From: Sphagnum compactum
Lineage: Eukaryota; Bryophyta; Sphagnopsida; Sphagnales
NCBI GenBank assembly: GCA_965153455.1
Contig: OZ234493.1
Location: forward strand, 6,014,001 to 6,078,000
Length of the DNA: 64,000 nucleotides
Direction of reading: 5' to 3'
Shown: positions 37,631 through 50,300 of the stretch, one piece after another
How the letters are laid out: each line of letters begins with the position of its first letter
Position numbering within the stretch: position 1 is the first letter of the stretch
Notes under the pieces: model-generated
The model's database searches: none
Seen by the model: only the letters and a program-made list of their open reading frames with translations
What the model was told of the DNA's origin: nothing
Made by a program: the position numbers and the translations under genes

Positions 37631-37687
37631 TGTGTCCCGCGGCGCTTTGCAGTGGCTGTTTCCGCTGTCGCTGTTGTCATCGCAGCG

Positions 37688-40600
37688 ATGGCGCGGTCTG
37701 TACATGCGGCTGTCATGCCGCTGCTGAAGTCGCCTTGCGAGGACTCTCTTCTGCTGTATCATCCTCCTGCTGCTGCTGTTCACAACCGCAGCTTCAAAAA
37801 CTTGCCGGATTCTTTTGTGGCGTGTCAATCCGTCGATAAATCGTGGAGCGGTTGTCGTGTTTCTTCGGATGGACGACTTCGGGGCGGCTGCCATTCCGAT
37901 GCCTGGAATCGCCTATCCGCCTTGCTGCCGACCAGGCGCGTCGGACAGCCATTGCAGTCTTGGAGTACGTGTTTTTTTTTTCCGCTTTTTAGAGTACTCT
38001 TTTTTCCTCTCCTTTCCTTTGTTTGTTTGTTTGTTTTTTTTTTTTTTCATTCTTTTTTCTTGAGCTCTCTGGATTAGGGAAATTACGGAATGTTGCGAAC
38101 TTCCTTAAAAACACTTTCGGCAAGGCAGCAGAGTCGTAGGGATGAATGATGTCGATTCCTCGGCATTTATGCCGGTGTGCGTGCTTTCGTGTGTTGTAAG
38201 GGATTGATGGTAAAAAGTCCAGTATCAACATGTGCAATGTGTTTGGAACACGATCGCTTTTTGGTCTAACTAAAAGTGCCTTTTTGGTCTCAAATATGAC
38301 TGCATTTATTTTTAATCTTTGTGTTGCTGGTGAGAAAGATGCAGTGTGCATCTATTCTTTTTGTGCTGGAAATTGCAAGGTTATTGTGCAACAGTGGGCA
38401 ATCTATGAGAACAGTAATTGTGAATGAAGTGATTCGTCTCATGAGAATTATGAAATGGAGCACTAGTCCTGTTGGGGCCTGGTAAATACCATACACAGTG
38501 CTCTTGAAGGTCTCTGAACATACCTCAGACTGTTGGTGTTGTTCACACTGCTCCTCTGTTTTTTTGGGTGGGGATTGGGAGTTCCTTGGGTTGTGGCTTC
38601 ATCTTTGTCATATTTGCTGATATGTTGCCAGATGTGAAATCTATGTAATCTTATTATCAGATCATTTCTCAATCCTCTTCAGGTTTACTTGATCCATAAG
38701 TATGGAGAATTTTTCAGTACTTTTTAAGATAATTAATAATAAAGCAAAATCATAGTTTGGGATAGAGAAAACTTGGTCCCCTGATCATTCTCACTGGAAC
38801 TCTGGATTGTACCCTGTCATGGTTGCAATTCACATCTACAGGTCAATTTGGAGTCAACAGGAAATAGGGTCTGAGGTTCTGTAGGTGAGCAATTCTTTCT
38901 TTTTTCAACTAATAACTTCAACTCTTTGGATCGTGGGAGAGTCTTGTGTCAAAATGGCAATGTGCAAAATAGCAACCTTTTAGATGTTTGTGTGCAATGA
39001 ATCCTGTTGCAGCTCACTATTCCTGATGAAGCCCTTCCTGGCAGATATGTACATGCGTTTTGTTCTTCTCTCCCATTGAATCTAGCAAATTCTTGTTTTG
39101 GAATATGTGGTGTATGTGCAGGGCATGTATGCACAGCATCTGGACATGGCAGCACTGGCAAAGCAGCACCAGATGAAGAAGATCCAAAAGCTGTACCTGA
39201 TCAACTACCGGCCTCTGAGGGGGCTGAGGATGTACAACTCCAGGTATAGGTTACCACCCTGTCACTACCACTTTCTGTATCTGGTGTAAATTACTGGTGC
39301 TGGGATCTTGTACTTATGTGTTTGGGTCAGAGGCTTCACATTTTCTTGTAGTTTCTCAGGCATTTAGTTTCATTTAGAGGAGTCCCCAGTTCATCATTTT
39401 TGAGGTTAGTTTGGACATTGTTGTGTTACCTTCAAAGTGTTGTTGTGGATATTTCTTTGTAATGTCATACATATGTTTTCCCAGTGACTTTAGTGGGTGT
39501 TCTGCATCCTAGCAGTGACACTGGTGTGCCTAAAGGATATGTTCAGGGTGCAGAAGGCCCTAACCACTACCTTCTATGTTGCTTGTAAAGGGATCAGCTC
39601 AACTGGAATGAAGCTTACCCTTCCAGGCTTGTGGCGGCTTGAATGAGGATACTATTGACTATTTGATTACCTATGTCTCTTGAGTGCTAGCCAACATCAT
39701 CACCTTCCAAGTGTTGTTGTGGAGGTTTTTGTGCAATCTAATAGATCTTTTAGTTTGGATTCACAGATTCATGCATGCTGCACTTTTTCTGCATCAACCT
39801 TAGCATGCTGATTGGAGGCAGAGTAAGTCACTGAGAAGTTATATAGTGCAAGTTTAGAGCTTAAGTGCCCATTGATACCTACCATTTATTACTTAAATCT
39901 ATGTCCAGCTTGGGTACTGAGTTTGTTCAGATTTTTATGTCTTGTATGGTGCAAGCCCCAGAAGTAAATGCCTGCACTTTGGTACTGTAATTCCAAGTTC
40001 TATCTGGTAGAATTCACTTGGACCAGAATATACTCTCTAGAGTTGATGTCTGTTATTACTTTGAAGAGTGATCACTCATAGAGATCCTCTTCCCCAGGGG
40101 AGGCTTGCTGGTAATGGATATTGTTTATGTGGTTCCAGGTTTGTTTGCAACATGGAAATGCTATTTGTTTCATGACTCTGGTATGGAAGCTTTAATATGG
40201 CATCTTACAACTCGTAATTTGTCTGGACATGAACAGATTGGTGACACTCCAGTGGAACTGGATTGGCGGGCATTTCGTGCACAACTTGTTCAGTCAGAGA
40301 AGCCTGGAAGTAAAAGCATTGGTACCAAAAGTTCTGCAGCACATTGGGCACATCCAATCCTGGCACCAGAAGCAGGGTGTGTGCTTATAGCAACTGAGAA
40401 ATTGGATGGGCAACAGAACTTTGAAAGAACTGTGGTATTGCTGCTGAGCCCAGGCTCAAGTAATCCAAGAGAGGGTCCATATGGGTTGATTCTCAACAGA
40501 TCCCTATCGCGCCGCATCAAAGAGATCAAACTGAATGATTGGACTCTGGTCAAACATTTTGGCAACTGTCAGGTATAACATGACTGCTTATCTTCTGGCA

Positions 40601-41368
40601 AGCAATGTAACTACAGTACAGAGCTTTTAAAGCATTTCCTTCGTAGCTCCCCTTCCCAGGGTGATGTTCTGCATTACATTTTCATCCCTTTGAGTTCTTT
40701 TTGCTCATCTACAGTAGTGGTTTATTGTCCTTGGGTTGTCTTGGCCATGTTTTCCACTTTCTTTGTTCTTTTCCCATCCTTGTTTCAAGTTTATGGAAAC
40801 ATGATGCCCTTAAGCCTTGCAAGATGGTTGAGCTGCTCAATTATTACCATGCTAATATGTGCATGTATTGAACTCTGAAGTCAGGAACATATGGTATCCC
40901 TTCAGGGTTCAGGATTTTCAAGTCTCTTATTGATCTGTTCAGCTTTCTCCAGAGTTATGTCTGTCAGTGTGGCAATAAAATGGAAATTTTGGTCCTCAGG
41001 CATATCTTGGAGGCCCCATGGATACAGAGGTATTTCTTCTGCTGCATGGTACCAGTGGCATACAGGGTTTTCAAGAAGTGATTCCTGGTGTGTACTATGG
41101 AACATCTGATGGCCTTGAACCTGTGGCTGAGTTTGCAAAGGGGGGAAACCAGTCTCTACCACAAGGATTTCGATTCGTGTTTGGCTATTCTGGCTGGGGC
41201 TATGATCAGTTGAAGAAGGAGATTGCTGCAGGTCTATGGTGTGTTGCAGCTTGTAGTTCTGACTTGATCACATCAGCTTCAACTGCAGGACTGTGGGAGG
41301 AAGTTTTACAGCTCATGGGGGGCAAGTATTTGGAGCTCAGCAAGAGACCACGGAGAAAACACTATTAA
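37688..41368 (+). CDS. Plastid-targeted AlgH/UPF0301 (DUF179) family protein
   Basis: Four exons: 37688-37964, 39122-39243, 40237-40572, 41000-41368. All introns are GT-AG, the phases agree, and the product is 367 residues. Residues 1 to about 95 are basic and Ser/Leu-rich, as in a transit peptide. An acidic, low-complexity linker follows from exon 2. The AlgH domain (about residues 140-360) shows WAHPILAPEAGCVLIATEKL, FERTVVLLLSPGS, GPYGLILNR, YLGGPMDTEVFLLL, FVFGYSGWGYDQLKKEI and ACSSDLI, then LWEEVLQLMGGKY. These are the diagnostic blocks of bacterial AlgH/YqgE and plant DUF179 proteins. Biochemical function is unknown for the plant proteins. The start and exon 1 are less certain than exons 3 and 4; an acceptor 15 bases later, at 39137, would also keep frame. 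Confidence 0.85.
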
Positions 41369-44300
41369 AAGTTTGTCCCAGTCACATGTGTGTTCTCCAG
41401 GTTTGAACAAAAAGACTTTAAATGCATGGAGGATGCCATGGTTTGGGCAACAAAAGAGGAGAGGATTCATTCGAAAGAGGTTGTGTGTTGCTTTCAATGG
41501 ACTGCCCTGCCCTTGGAGGTAACTTTGTACAGTTGACTGGTACCTGAAATGTCTATTGTAATTGATATCCAAAAATGGCTTCAAGGAAGTTGGAAATGGA
41601 AGCACACTTCTTTCAGGAAAGGAAGGTTGGATTTCCTCCACATCCAAGTCTGAGGATATGCACTCTCAGAAATCTCTAATAAGCACAGAAACCAGGCAAA
41701 TTTTGGAGCTGATGAGCAGTGGTGGAGAGAGATCTCTGGGCTCAAAGAGTTATACTGTGTTTCAATGATGCCAGTCTGGTGCTGCTGTTGGGGTTCAAGA
41801 GGTTGGAACTTCCAGCAATTGAGGGAATTGGTGATACATCAGCACATTTTCATGAGATGCAGATGCATCATAACTCTTGGCTCCTCTGTTTTCTCAGACT
41901 TGTATGTCCTCAGTTCTTATTCAAATTCTGAGAACTGATGTTGGAAAAGGCAGGTGCTATATAGGTGCTCTAGGGAGGGCTATGACTCCCAAGACGTCAA
42001 ATCGTGACTGAAGACATTGTGTCTTTTGTAAGATGGCTGTATATAGGAATGTGGGCACTGTAATCAAGGAAAAGTATGAATAATATTATGAGCTGACGAG
42101 ACTTACATGTAAAACTATGAAGATATCTTTTGATCCTTCAAATGTACAAGATAGATGGAACAATACATTGTCATAAGGAAAGGAAGGGATACAGCAGAAC
42201 ACTAGAATAGCTGAAACCAGGAGTGAAGTGGGATTAGCCTGTCAAACTGTCCTCCAAATGAAAGCTTTTTTCCTGATAAAATGTGCAGCTGTATCACGGA
42301 ACACCAAGATGCCAGGCAGTGTTCCTGGTTTTCCACCTGCATTAGGTCCTGTAGTTCTAATTGGGGCACCTAGCAGTGCACCTTTTGCTCCACTAGATTA
42401 ACAAGAACTTTACAGGGCAGGTCCTATCCAGGATTGCAGTTGGAGGCACTGTTGTCCAGAGCAAGAGAAGGAGGACATCTGTTTCCCACCGAAATCTTTG
42501 CAAAAGATTCAATTTGAGCTCTGGCAGTTTGCAAAACTGAGCTTTGATCAGTTTGGGCCAAGTGCTCCCACCGGAAGATAGTTCAATGAGACAGCTGCTG
42601 TTGATCATGAAGGCAGGGGGCAACAACCATCTCAACACTGTCATGAAGGATGCCCCTTAGTCTAGAGTAACCTCATGGGATACCTTTTCTGTGTGATGAC
42701 TATGTAGCAGCCTTCCATTTGCAGTTCTCATGAATGGTGACTGTTGTTGAGTATCTTTGGAGAAATTGTGTTCACCAAAGGTTGAGATTTCTCACTTCTA
42801 GGCCCCACGAAACAAAAATCCTTCACAAAATGTTGTTGGATTAAGAATTTTAAATTAGGTCACCTCTCTCAATATATTGTTCAAAGTGGGATTGAGCTTT
42901 TTAGTTTTTATGTAATCCAATTGTGAGAAAATCATTTTAATTTTTAATTAATTTTTACAGACAAAATAATTTATAAATTTAATAACTTTGCTCAATTGGT
43001 TTGAAATTTTGTGGAATGACAAATGTGCACATCATCTCGTTGAGGGCCTTTCAAGTAATATAAAAACAAAGCAAAAGGATCTCATAGTTTGGGAAGGTCA
43101 GAGATGTTAGGGGCATGAAAATTACCAAAACAAAAAGACTTTCAAAATATATGGGGAAAAAAATAAAATGTAATGTGCAAGACAAAAGTTTAATTAAAAT
43201 TTTATTCTTATAACATATAAAACATGAAAATGAATTGAACAAAATTATGGTGTAAATTGGGTATATGATATTGATATGAGTATGGATATTGAAGAAAGGT
43301 AAAACCGACCTTTTAGGTATAAAACCCTAAACCCTAAACAATACTAACTTAATACCAATATTTTTAGTCTAATATGTAACATGAAATACATATTTGCCTT
43401 TACACCAATATCAATGCCAAGTTCACATCAATATTGGCATGTTTTAGGATTTACGCAAGTTCATGTCCACATTATATATAGGTCATGTTTTAGGGTTCAC
43501 ATATTTGAAATTTCAAGTTTTGTTGGAATCACAATTGGAACTTGATGGGGGAAACCAATTTCTTTTCAAAATTGAAATAGAACTTTTGAAACACGAATGT
43601 TGCCCCCTTTTAATATAGGTTCAAGCTTTTTAAGTAAATAAATTTAAAAATATTTAAAAAATATAATATTCCCCTTACATTTTAAGTAAGTTATATTTGT
43701 TGTGATTGATTTTGTACATTATTAGTTTTCCATAATCTCCGTTTTGAATTGTGTGCACTAATTGAACAAACTAATATAGGTACTACATTATTTTATTTTA
43801 TTTTTAGTTGTGTGTAAAGGAGATGGAACCAAATCTTGTTTTAAGCCAGACTAACACTAAATTCTTTGTGAAAATTATCAAAACCCGGGCTATTTTTTAT
43901 TTTTTTTATGTTTTCATATGGATTTCAATAATTCATCATTATTTATGTCAATGTCAAATTTAATTTAAATCAATATACATTTCATGAACATGAAAAAAAA
44001 AAAACATTTTTTAAAATTTTTTTTCGTATCCACGTTGGTGGATAGGAAAAAAGAGTGAGATAGATATAAAATGGAGGTAATTATTATTAGGAAAGATGGG
44101 AGATAGTTATTAAGAAAACTATAAAAAATAAGAAATAGTGAAAATTTTGAAATTCATTTCCAGCAAATTTAATGCTTTTTTTGGAGAAAAAAGTTAGTGA
44201 AAAATGGATTTAATATCTTTTTAACATACTTTTCAGATATCTATACATGGTTTAAGTGGGTAGCCAAAAATATATAAGGATGTTTTTCAGAAAATTCCTT

Positions 44301-44380
44301 TCTTTTTTTTTACTAGCCAAATTTGGCTAAATCGGCTTATGAATGATCACCACCCTGGCTACATCACGAAATTGGGAAAA
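41369..44380. other. 3' region of the AlgH-like gene, then AT-rich intergenic DNA
   Basis: The first 700 bp or so are probably 3' UTR. Around 42240-42660 GC rises and plus-strand frames look faintly protein-like, but I cannot name them and they lack a start or splice structure. From 42.8 kb the DNA is AT-rich. AAACCCTAAACCCTAAACA, a telomere-like word, lies near 43322-43340. Confidence 0.4.
43904..44115. repeat. Dispersed repeat, uninterrupted copy
   Basis: It shares ATTTATGTCAATGTCAAATT and a later TATCCA-GTTGG-GGATAGGAAAA block with 54660-55240. The copy there is split by a 340-bp insertion. Here the matching site (about 43966-43977, TAAATCAATATA) has no insertion, so this is the empty-site form. 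Confidence 0.65.
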
Positions 44381-44429
44381 GAAAAGAAAAACAAAACAAA
44401 ACAAAATAAAAATAATTCTTTCTCCCTGT

Positions 44430-44780
44430 TCGTCTTTTCATTCTCTTCTTTTCCTTTTCGCAAAAGACAAACAAACATCTTTCTTCTTCTTTCGGCTGCT
44501 TCTTCTTCTTCTTCTCATTCTCTTCTTTTATTTTTAGCAAAAGTAAGAATAAAATCTCTCTCTTGTTTCTTCTTCTCATTCTCTTCTTTTCTTTCTGGCA
44601 AAAAGCAAAAACCTTTCTCTCTCTTTTTCGTGTTCTCATTCTTTTGTTTCCTTTTCTTTTCTTTTTGGCAAACTAAAATCCAAACCTTTATTTCTCCCTT
44701 TTTCTTTCTTCTCATTCTCTTCTTTTCCTTTTCGCAAAAGGAAAAACAAGATCTTTCTTCTTCTTCTTCTCTCTTCTTTC
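44430..44780. repeat. Pyrimidine-rich minisatellite upstream of IGPS
   Basis: CATTCTCTTCTTTTCYTTTY-type blocks, most followed by GCAAAA, recur at 44439, 44516, 44577, 44637 and 44713, with spacings of 77, 61, 60 and 76 bp. The tract lies several hundred bases before the IGPS start codon and ends in a CTT-rich run. It creates long spurious open frames on both strands. Confidence 0.7.
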
Positions 44781-45024
44781 CGCTTCTTCTCTCTCCTATC
44801 TGTCGCTCGCTGCTGGGTGTCTCGAGGATTGCGACGAGGCAGCGGCGAGAGGGGGGAGGAGCACAAATCCTGAAGATTTGGCTGTCGTCTCGTCAACCTG
44901 GAGAGATGGATTAACAATCTACAACTACAAAGAAGAGAATGAGAAGAAGAAGAAGAGGAAGAATCAAATAGATTTCGCTTCTTTCTGTCACGAATTGCAG
45001 AAGTTTCAGTCACCTGAGCAGCAG

Positions 45025-45265
45025 GTAGGCACTTCGGTTTTGTTTTGGTTGATTCCCTCCATTTTGTTCCATTTGGTTGCTGAATTCGAAATCTGTTTGC
45101 AGTCAGAGTCTTTTCTTGCTGCCGGTATTCCTCTCTGTGCAGCTGTTTTAGAACCGGACCGGGAACAACAAACAAAACTGTCATCTTGAACTATTGTTGC
45201 AAGAGAGACAGAAGGGAAGTCTTTTTTGGTTTTTTGTTGTTGGAGGATTGTGAAGTGAGTATGAG

Positions 45266-45296
<31 letters not shown>

Positions 45297-45374
45297 TTTT
45301 TTCCTTGCTTAGCTCGTGTTTTGTTGTGCGCGAGATTTTGAAGTGTGTAATTTTTAGGGTTCTTGGTGGTGACA
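45025..45374 (+). other. Possible 5' UTR intron of the IGPS gene
   Basis: The donor-like GAGCAGCAG/GTAGGC at 45024/45025 and the acceptor-like GGTGACAG/GAGGTAAC just before the ATG at 45385 could bound a leader intron. The interval includes a GT microsatellite at 45270-45296. It is inferred only from splice-like words. Confidence 0.3.
45270..45296. repeat. (GT)n microsatellite
   Basis: About 13 GT units upstream of the IGPS start codon. Confidence 0.9.
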
Positions 45375-45384
45375 GGAGGTAACA

Positions 45385-48300
45385 ATGTCAATGGAGTCAT
45401 TGACAGCTTCAGCAGTGCGTTGCAATCCTGCATCAAAGACCATGCGTGTAATGACCTCTAGCAGCACTTCTTCTTCTTCTTCTTTGGCATTCGTTAGAAT
45501 ACCTTGTTCTTCGGGAAGCCTCACAAGATTGAAGCTCATGATGATCAATAATACTGAGAGAACTTCGGTCTCGTGCTCTGCCTTAGAGGTAATTCTTGGG
45601 CAATAACCTCCATTGTCAATCCCTCTTTTTTCTGTGAGAGACAATGTGGGGTAATGTGTTTCTTGCCATACTCAGTTTTTTTTCTCCTCTTCTGGTTCTA
45701 TTATCAGCCAGAAAGTGAGGAATCCTCAAGTCAGAATGCTGTTCCAGAGGTTTTGGAGTTTCAACCACATAGCAACATGCCAGTGATGCCACCGGAGTGG
45801 AGAGAGCGAGAGGAGAAGCGGAAAGCTGAAGAGGCACTGAGGAATACGCAAGGCATCACCATACGGAGACGACCTCCCACTGGCCCACCATTACACAATG
45901 TTGGTCCTTTCCAGTTCAAGATCCAAAGCGAGGGTAACACACCCCGCAATATTTTGGAGGAAATTGTGTGGCACAAGGACTGTGAAATAGCACAGGTCTT
46001 GCTTCCAAAACCATCTCAGCAATCTTTAGGGTTAGATTCAAAAATTTGGCAATTGGAAATTCTTCTGGTGCAATATGCTGCCTCTTTTGATTAATCAGTC
46101 AGGTAAAGCAAGAAGTCCCGATTCAGCAAGAAGGTGATGCCATCTGGAATTTGGGTTCAAGCCAAGTTGTGCAGATATCTTGTCAGATATACTTCAGTGT
46201 GATGCTGTGGAGGGTTCCTTAGGTAGCTGAGGGTGATGATGGCTTGTATGGATATTGTGCTGCTGAGACAGAGATAGAGAGTGTGCTTGGTACTGCTCCC
46301 TTTGGATCCTTTTTTCTCATGGAATTGCTTGCCAATGCAAAACTGTTGATTGTAGCATGTGTGATCACAACTGGGTTGATTGGCTAATACATCGAGTTTG
46401 CATGCATATTTGGTGTATGTCCAATCCAAATATGTGACTCTCTCCCCTTTCTGCAGGGATGTTATGGCCTCTGAGGCTTTGCCTGGAGTGTTAGGGATTA
46501 TGAGCAGCTGCTTATGGATTAGGGTTACAAAGATGGCCTGCATTGTCATGAATTTTTGGTAGCTTGGCCAAAAGAAGATGAACTCCTGCTTGACTCATCT
46601 GATTTGTATGCAGATGAAGGAGAGGACACCTCTCACTGCATTAGCAAAGGCAATGGCAGGTGTTGCTCCAACAAAGGATTTTGTTGGCACGTTGAAAGCG
46701 AGGGCAGCGGAAACAGAGCGACCAGCTCTGATAGCTGAAGTGAAAAAAGCATCCCCAAGTCGAGGCGTGATCCAACAGAACTTCGATCCGGTAGTGAATT
46801 TGTTCATCTGAGCCTTGATCGTCTTCCTCTTCTGATTGCATTTCAGTATTTCCTCTTATAAGTAAACTCATAAAATTTGTAGTACCTTACCCTATGAGCT
46901 GCACACAGGTGAGGATTGCACAAGCATATGAAAAGGGTGGTGCTGCTTGTTTAAGTGTGCTCACAGACTCAAAGTACTTCCAGGGAAGTTTTGAGAATCT
47001 GGGTCTTATTCGTGCAGCTGGGATTCAGGTACTCAGAGTTTTCTCTTTCATCTGACAATTTTGTTGTGACTGCAAATTGAGGATTTTTTCTGAGATGCAT
47101 AGAACACTTGTATCACAATAGTCATAGCTCTATCACATAGGATGCCATGTGCATTCGCACTGACTGCTATGTTGGTCTGAATGTGACTTGCAGTTAAGAG
47201 GTTCCTGTTTTTGGGTTCTGATCTTTGTTCAGTTGAGCTTGTGCAGTGCCCTCTTCTGTGCAAGGAGTTCATTATTGATGCGTGGCAAATCTACAAAGCG
47301 CGGGTTAGTGGTGCTGATGCTGTACTTCTCATCGCTGCAGTTTTACCTGACCAGGATCTGACTTACATGACCAAGATTGCCAAAGCTCTTGGAATGGCTG
47401 CCCTCATTGAGGTTGGTGATTATGTGGTGAATGTTGTCTCTCTGTTTCAGAGAATACTGTTTTTGCTCTTCTTTCTCTGTGATTTAGCCTAACCCTAAAC
47501 TTCATGTTCTAGACATCTCAGTTTTGTTGCTTCATTTGTGGTATCCCAGTCACTTTCTTATATTGCAAGAAGAGGAATCACAATTCTACAAGTGAAGTTC
47601 TAAATTTTATTCTGGCTGGAAACTATTTCTCAATGCAGGTGCATAGCAAGAGAGAGATGGAGCGAGTGCTGGGTTTGTCAGGTGTGGAGCTCATAGGCAT
47701 CAACAATCGCAGTCTGGGTATGTTTTCTGGGCCCGAATTCTGTCAAAACAAAACCTGCTCTCCTCTAATCTCCTTCTTGAACTTAGAGTTCTCTGCTAGT
47801 TTCATTTTGCATACCAAGAATGAACTTTCCTATTGTATGTCACCCCAATCCTTAGTCAACTTACACAGGGGATACATTCCCTTGGTCTGTGCCTCCTATT
47901 CAAAGAGAAGAACAATCTGGCTGATCTGCCAAATCTGCTTATCTAAATTAGGTTAATGCATGATTTGAAAGAGAACAATCAGTCTGTTTGACTTGAATCC
48001 AATGGGCAGATTCAGGTGCAATCCAATGATCTGGATGCTGGTTGGTTTTATACACAGTTAGTGTCACTGTACCAAAGGCAGTGTTACTGAGGTTTGCTGA
48101 ACATTGGTGTGGTGCTGCAGAGACATTCAAGGTTGATATAAATAACACAGTGGATCTTCTCAAGGGAGAGACAGGGCAAACCATCCATGAGAGGGGCATT
48201 GTTGTAAGATTCTGCCCTTGGAGAGTTTCAGTGGTATCTGGTTCATTAAATATTTGTGGATGAGTAGTAGAGTGTGACTGCAATTTTTTCTAGGTGCAAA

Positions 48301-49081
48301 GATAGCTCTCTCACTAAGAACTTTATCTGTATGGTTGTGAAATGCACAAGATTTTGCAAGGTACAACAGCCATTACAGAATCAGTGAATTGTGTACCAGA
48401 GTAAAGCAGTCAATTAGGCTGATGGACCTGGCGCAGGCACTTCACAACATTAATATCATAGATGGACCGTAGTTTTTCTTCTCAATCAAGTTCAGCAAGC
48501 AACATTTTTCTTTGGCTCGTATATGTAGGTAATTAACTTACAGCTGAGACCGGTGGGTTACAGGTCGTGGGTGAGTCTGGTTTGTTCACACCAGAGGACA
48601 TAGCACTTGTCCAAGCTGCTGGTGTTGGTGCTGTAAGTTCACTGCATTTCACTTGTTCTGGTATCCTGTGGCCCCAAATTCATGTCAACAAAATCCATTT
48701 CAACCCACAAATCCATTTCAAAAATCACAGACCAAACCATGAAGTATTCTGATAGATTATGGAAACATAGACTTGCTGCTTTTTACTGAGAAGCAAAATT
48801 TAGAGTGCTCTGGTTAGGAGAAATTGGCTGTGAAGTTTGCAGTAATCAGTTCATAGATTCTTTTTGAGACTTTCAGTGACTCTGTCACAATTTGGTTGTG
48901 TGTTTCAATAATCACCTATGGCAAACAAAATGTTCACAGAAAGGAAGAGGGATGGGCTTGACAGGTGTTGGTGGGAGAATCACTGGTGAAGCAGGATGAC
49001 CCATGCGCAGCCATTGCAGGTCTCTATGGCAAAGACATTTCCCGAAAGATGAATAACGAAGTAACCCTTCCTGTGGCATGA
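45385..49081 (+). CDS. Indole-3-glycerol-phosphate synthase, plastid
   Basis: Nine exons: 45385-45588, 45708-45995, 46614-46790, 46909-47028, 47247-47411, 47639-47717, 48121-48203, 48564-48632, 48965-49081. All introns are GT-AG in frame, giving 433 residues, slightly longer than typical plant enzymes. It catalyses ring closure of carboxyphenylaminodeoxyribulose phosphate to indole-3-glycerol phosphate in tryptophan synthesis. Exon 1 is Ser-rich and fits a transit peptide. The (beta/alpha)8 barrel carries [12 protein letters not shown] (catalytic Glu206, Lys208), LLCKEF (Lys269), AALIE (Glu318), GINNRSL (Asn340/341) and [10 protein letters not shown]. All expected catalytic residues are present. 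A plant-type extension, [11 protein letters not shown], precedes the barrel. The exon 3 donor (GTAGTG) is weak, but the join to GTGAGGATTGCACAAGC restores the family sequence. Confidence 0.95.
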
Positions 49082-49738
49082 GTCCTTCTGCACCAACTGT
49101 CCAAGTGCCACTCCTGAAGCGTTTGTAAGATCAAAAGCATTTCATTGCATTGATCACGGTTGGCTGATTTAAGATTTAGCATGCACACAGGTTCTATGTG
49201 GGGATTAAGAGATTCTCTAAAGATAATATGATTTTGACCACTACTGTGGTCTCTGGCTTTTTGTTGGAGAAACAGAGAAACAGGGAACTCCCATTTGTAA
49301 CGTTTTTACTTCTCTACTTGTGTCAAATTTGCACAATTAGTAGCTGAAGGTTGTACTGCTAGGTTGAGCACATTTCTCTGAAATGAATCAAATGAGTCAG
49401 TGTCACTTTGCCCAGTTTTGGGAGGCAATGTTTATGAGAGCTCCAAATTGTGATATCAAAGCACTTGCTGCAGAAGATTTGATAACCTAACCCTTGATGT
49501 CAAATGAAAATGTTGTCTGCTTATCAAATTGCAAGAATGTGTGAGGGGTCTCACCTCAAATACAACTGTTTTATGGGATTCATGAAAGTAGGTTGCACTG
49601 ATGTGGGCACATTAGACCATGAGAGCGAGAGAGAAGGTTCTGTTGTGAGTTCATTGCACCATTAGGAGAGAGAAAGTTTCACTGTCGTGATCACAGTGCA
49701 CCATAGGAGAGGGAAGGTTGCACCATGGTGAGCACCAA

Positions 49739-49960
49739 GGAGTGTTCAAGAGTGGGGTGAGATTACAAGTGTTTAGATATTGCTTTGATAGATTGTGATT
49801 GAAGAGGAGTATTTAAGAGCAGATTGAGGTTGCAAGTGTTTAGATATTGCTTCAATACATTGTGTTTGAAGAGGAGTGTTTGAGAGCAGATTCAGATTGC
49901 AGAGTGTTTAGATATGGCTTCAATAGGTTGTGTTAAAGAGGATTCTGTTTGAGAGTGGAT
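49739..49960. repeat. Tandem repeat of about 67 bp, just over three units
   Basis: AGTGTTTAGATAT recurs at 49768, 49835 and 49903, and GAGTGTTTGAGAG-like words mark the unit starts. Unit length is 67-68 bp. A related, shorter repetition with GCACCAT and GGAGAG words lies just before it, at about 49620-49735. Confidence 0.8.
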
Positions 49961-50096
49961 TGATCTGTGAATCTCAAGAAGCATTCAATAATGCGTATTT
50001 TTGTGTCCTGAGTATGTATTTATGTATTGGTAGTTGGAACCACTGGAAATGATCTCGATAGTCTTCTCCCTGAAGTGCTTCATTGAAGTTGTTGAA

Positions 50097-50215
50097 TTTT
50101 GAGCTTACTGTATCTCCTCCCTCTGTTGCAGATGTACCCTGCTGGAGTTTGTGGACTTTTGAGCTTGCTGTATCTCTCTTTTGCAGATGTGTACCTCCTT
50201 GGAAACGCTCACATA
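50097..50215. repeat. Tandem duplication of about 60 bp
   Basis: TTTTGAGCTTACTGTATCTC at 50097 recurs as TTTTGAGCTTGCTGTATCTC at 50157. Both are followed by TTGCAGATGT, which resembles a splice acceptor, and GTACC. Confidence 0.75.
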
Positions 50216-50300
50216 CCAGAGAGAGACAGAGAGAGACAGAGAGAGTCTTGTCCTTCTGGAATTGCATTCATCTTTGCTGTTGATTAGGTTTTGGGTGATG

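Larger units (their letters stand above)
49082..50300. other. Intergenic DNA between IGPS and GT61 with tandem repeats
   Basis: It is probably IGPS 3' UTR at first, then repeated sequence from about 49.6 kb (annotated separately). No exon is recognised. Confidence 0.4.

Noticed and set aside
39013-39048. Possible extra exon of the AlgH-like gene reading LTIPDEALPGRY
   Set aside because: With exon 1 ending in phase 1 the joined frame hits a stop at once. Skipping it gives a clean join to 39122.
42240-42660. GC-richer segment with protein-like plus-strand frames
   Set aside because: There is no recognisable family, no start, stops in frame and no splice pattern. It may be UTR or a gene fragment.
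44339-45184. Long Ser/Phe-rich and Lys/Glu-rich frames on both strands
   Set aside because: They arise from the pyrimidine-rich minisatellite. Composition is low-complexity and there is no motif.
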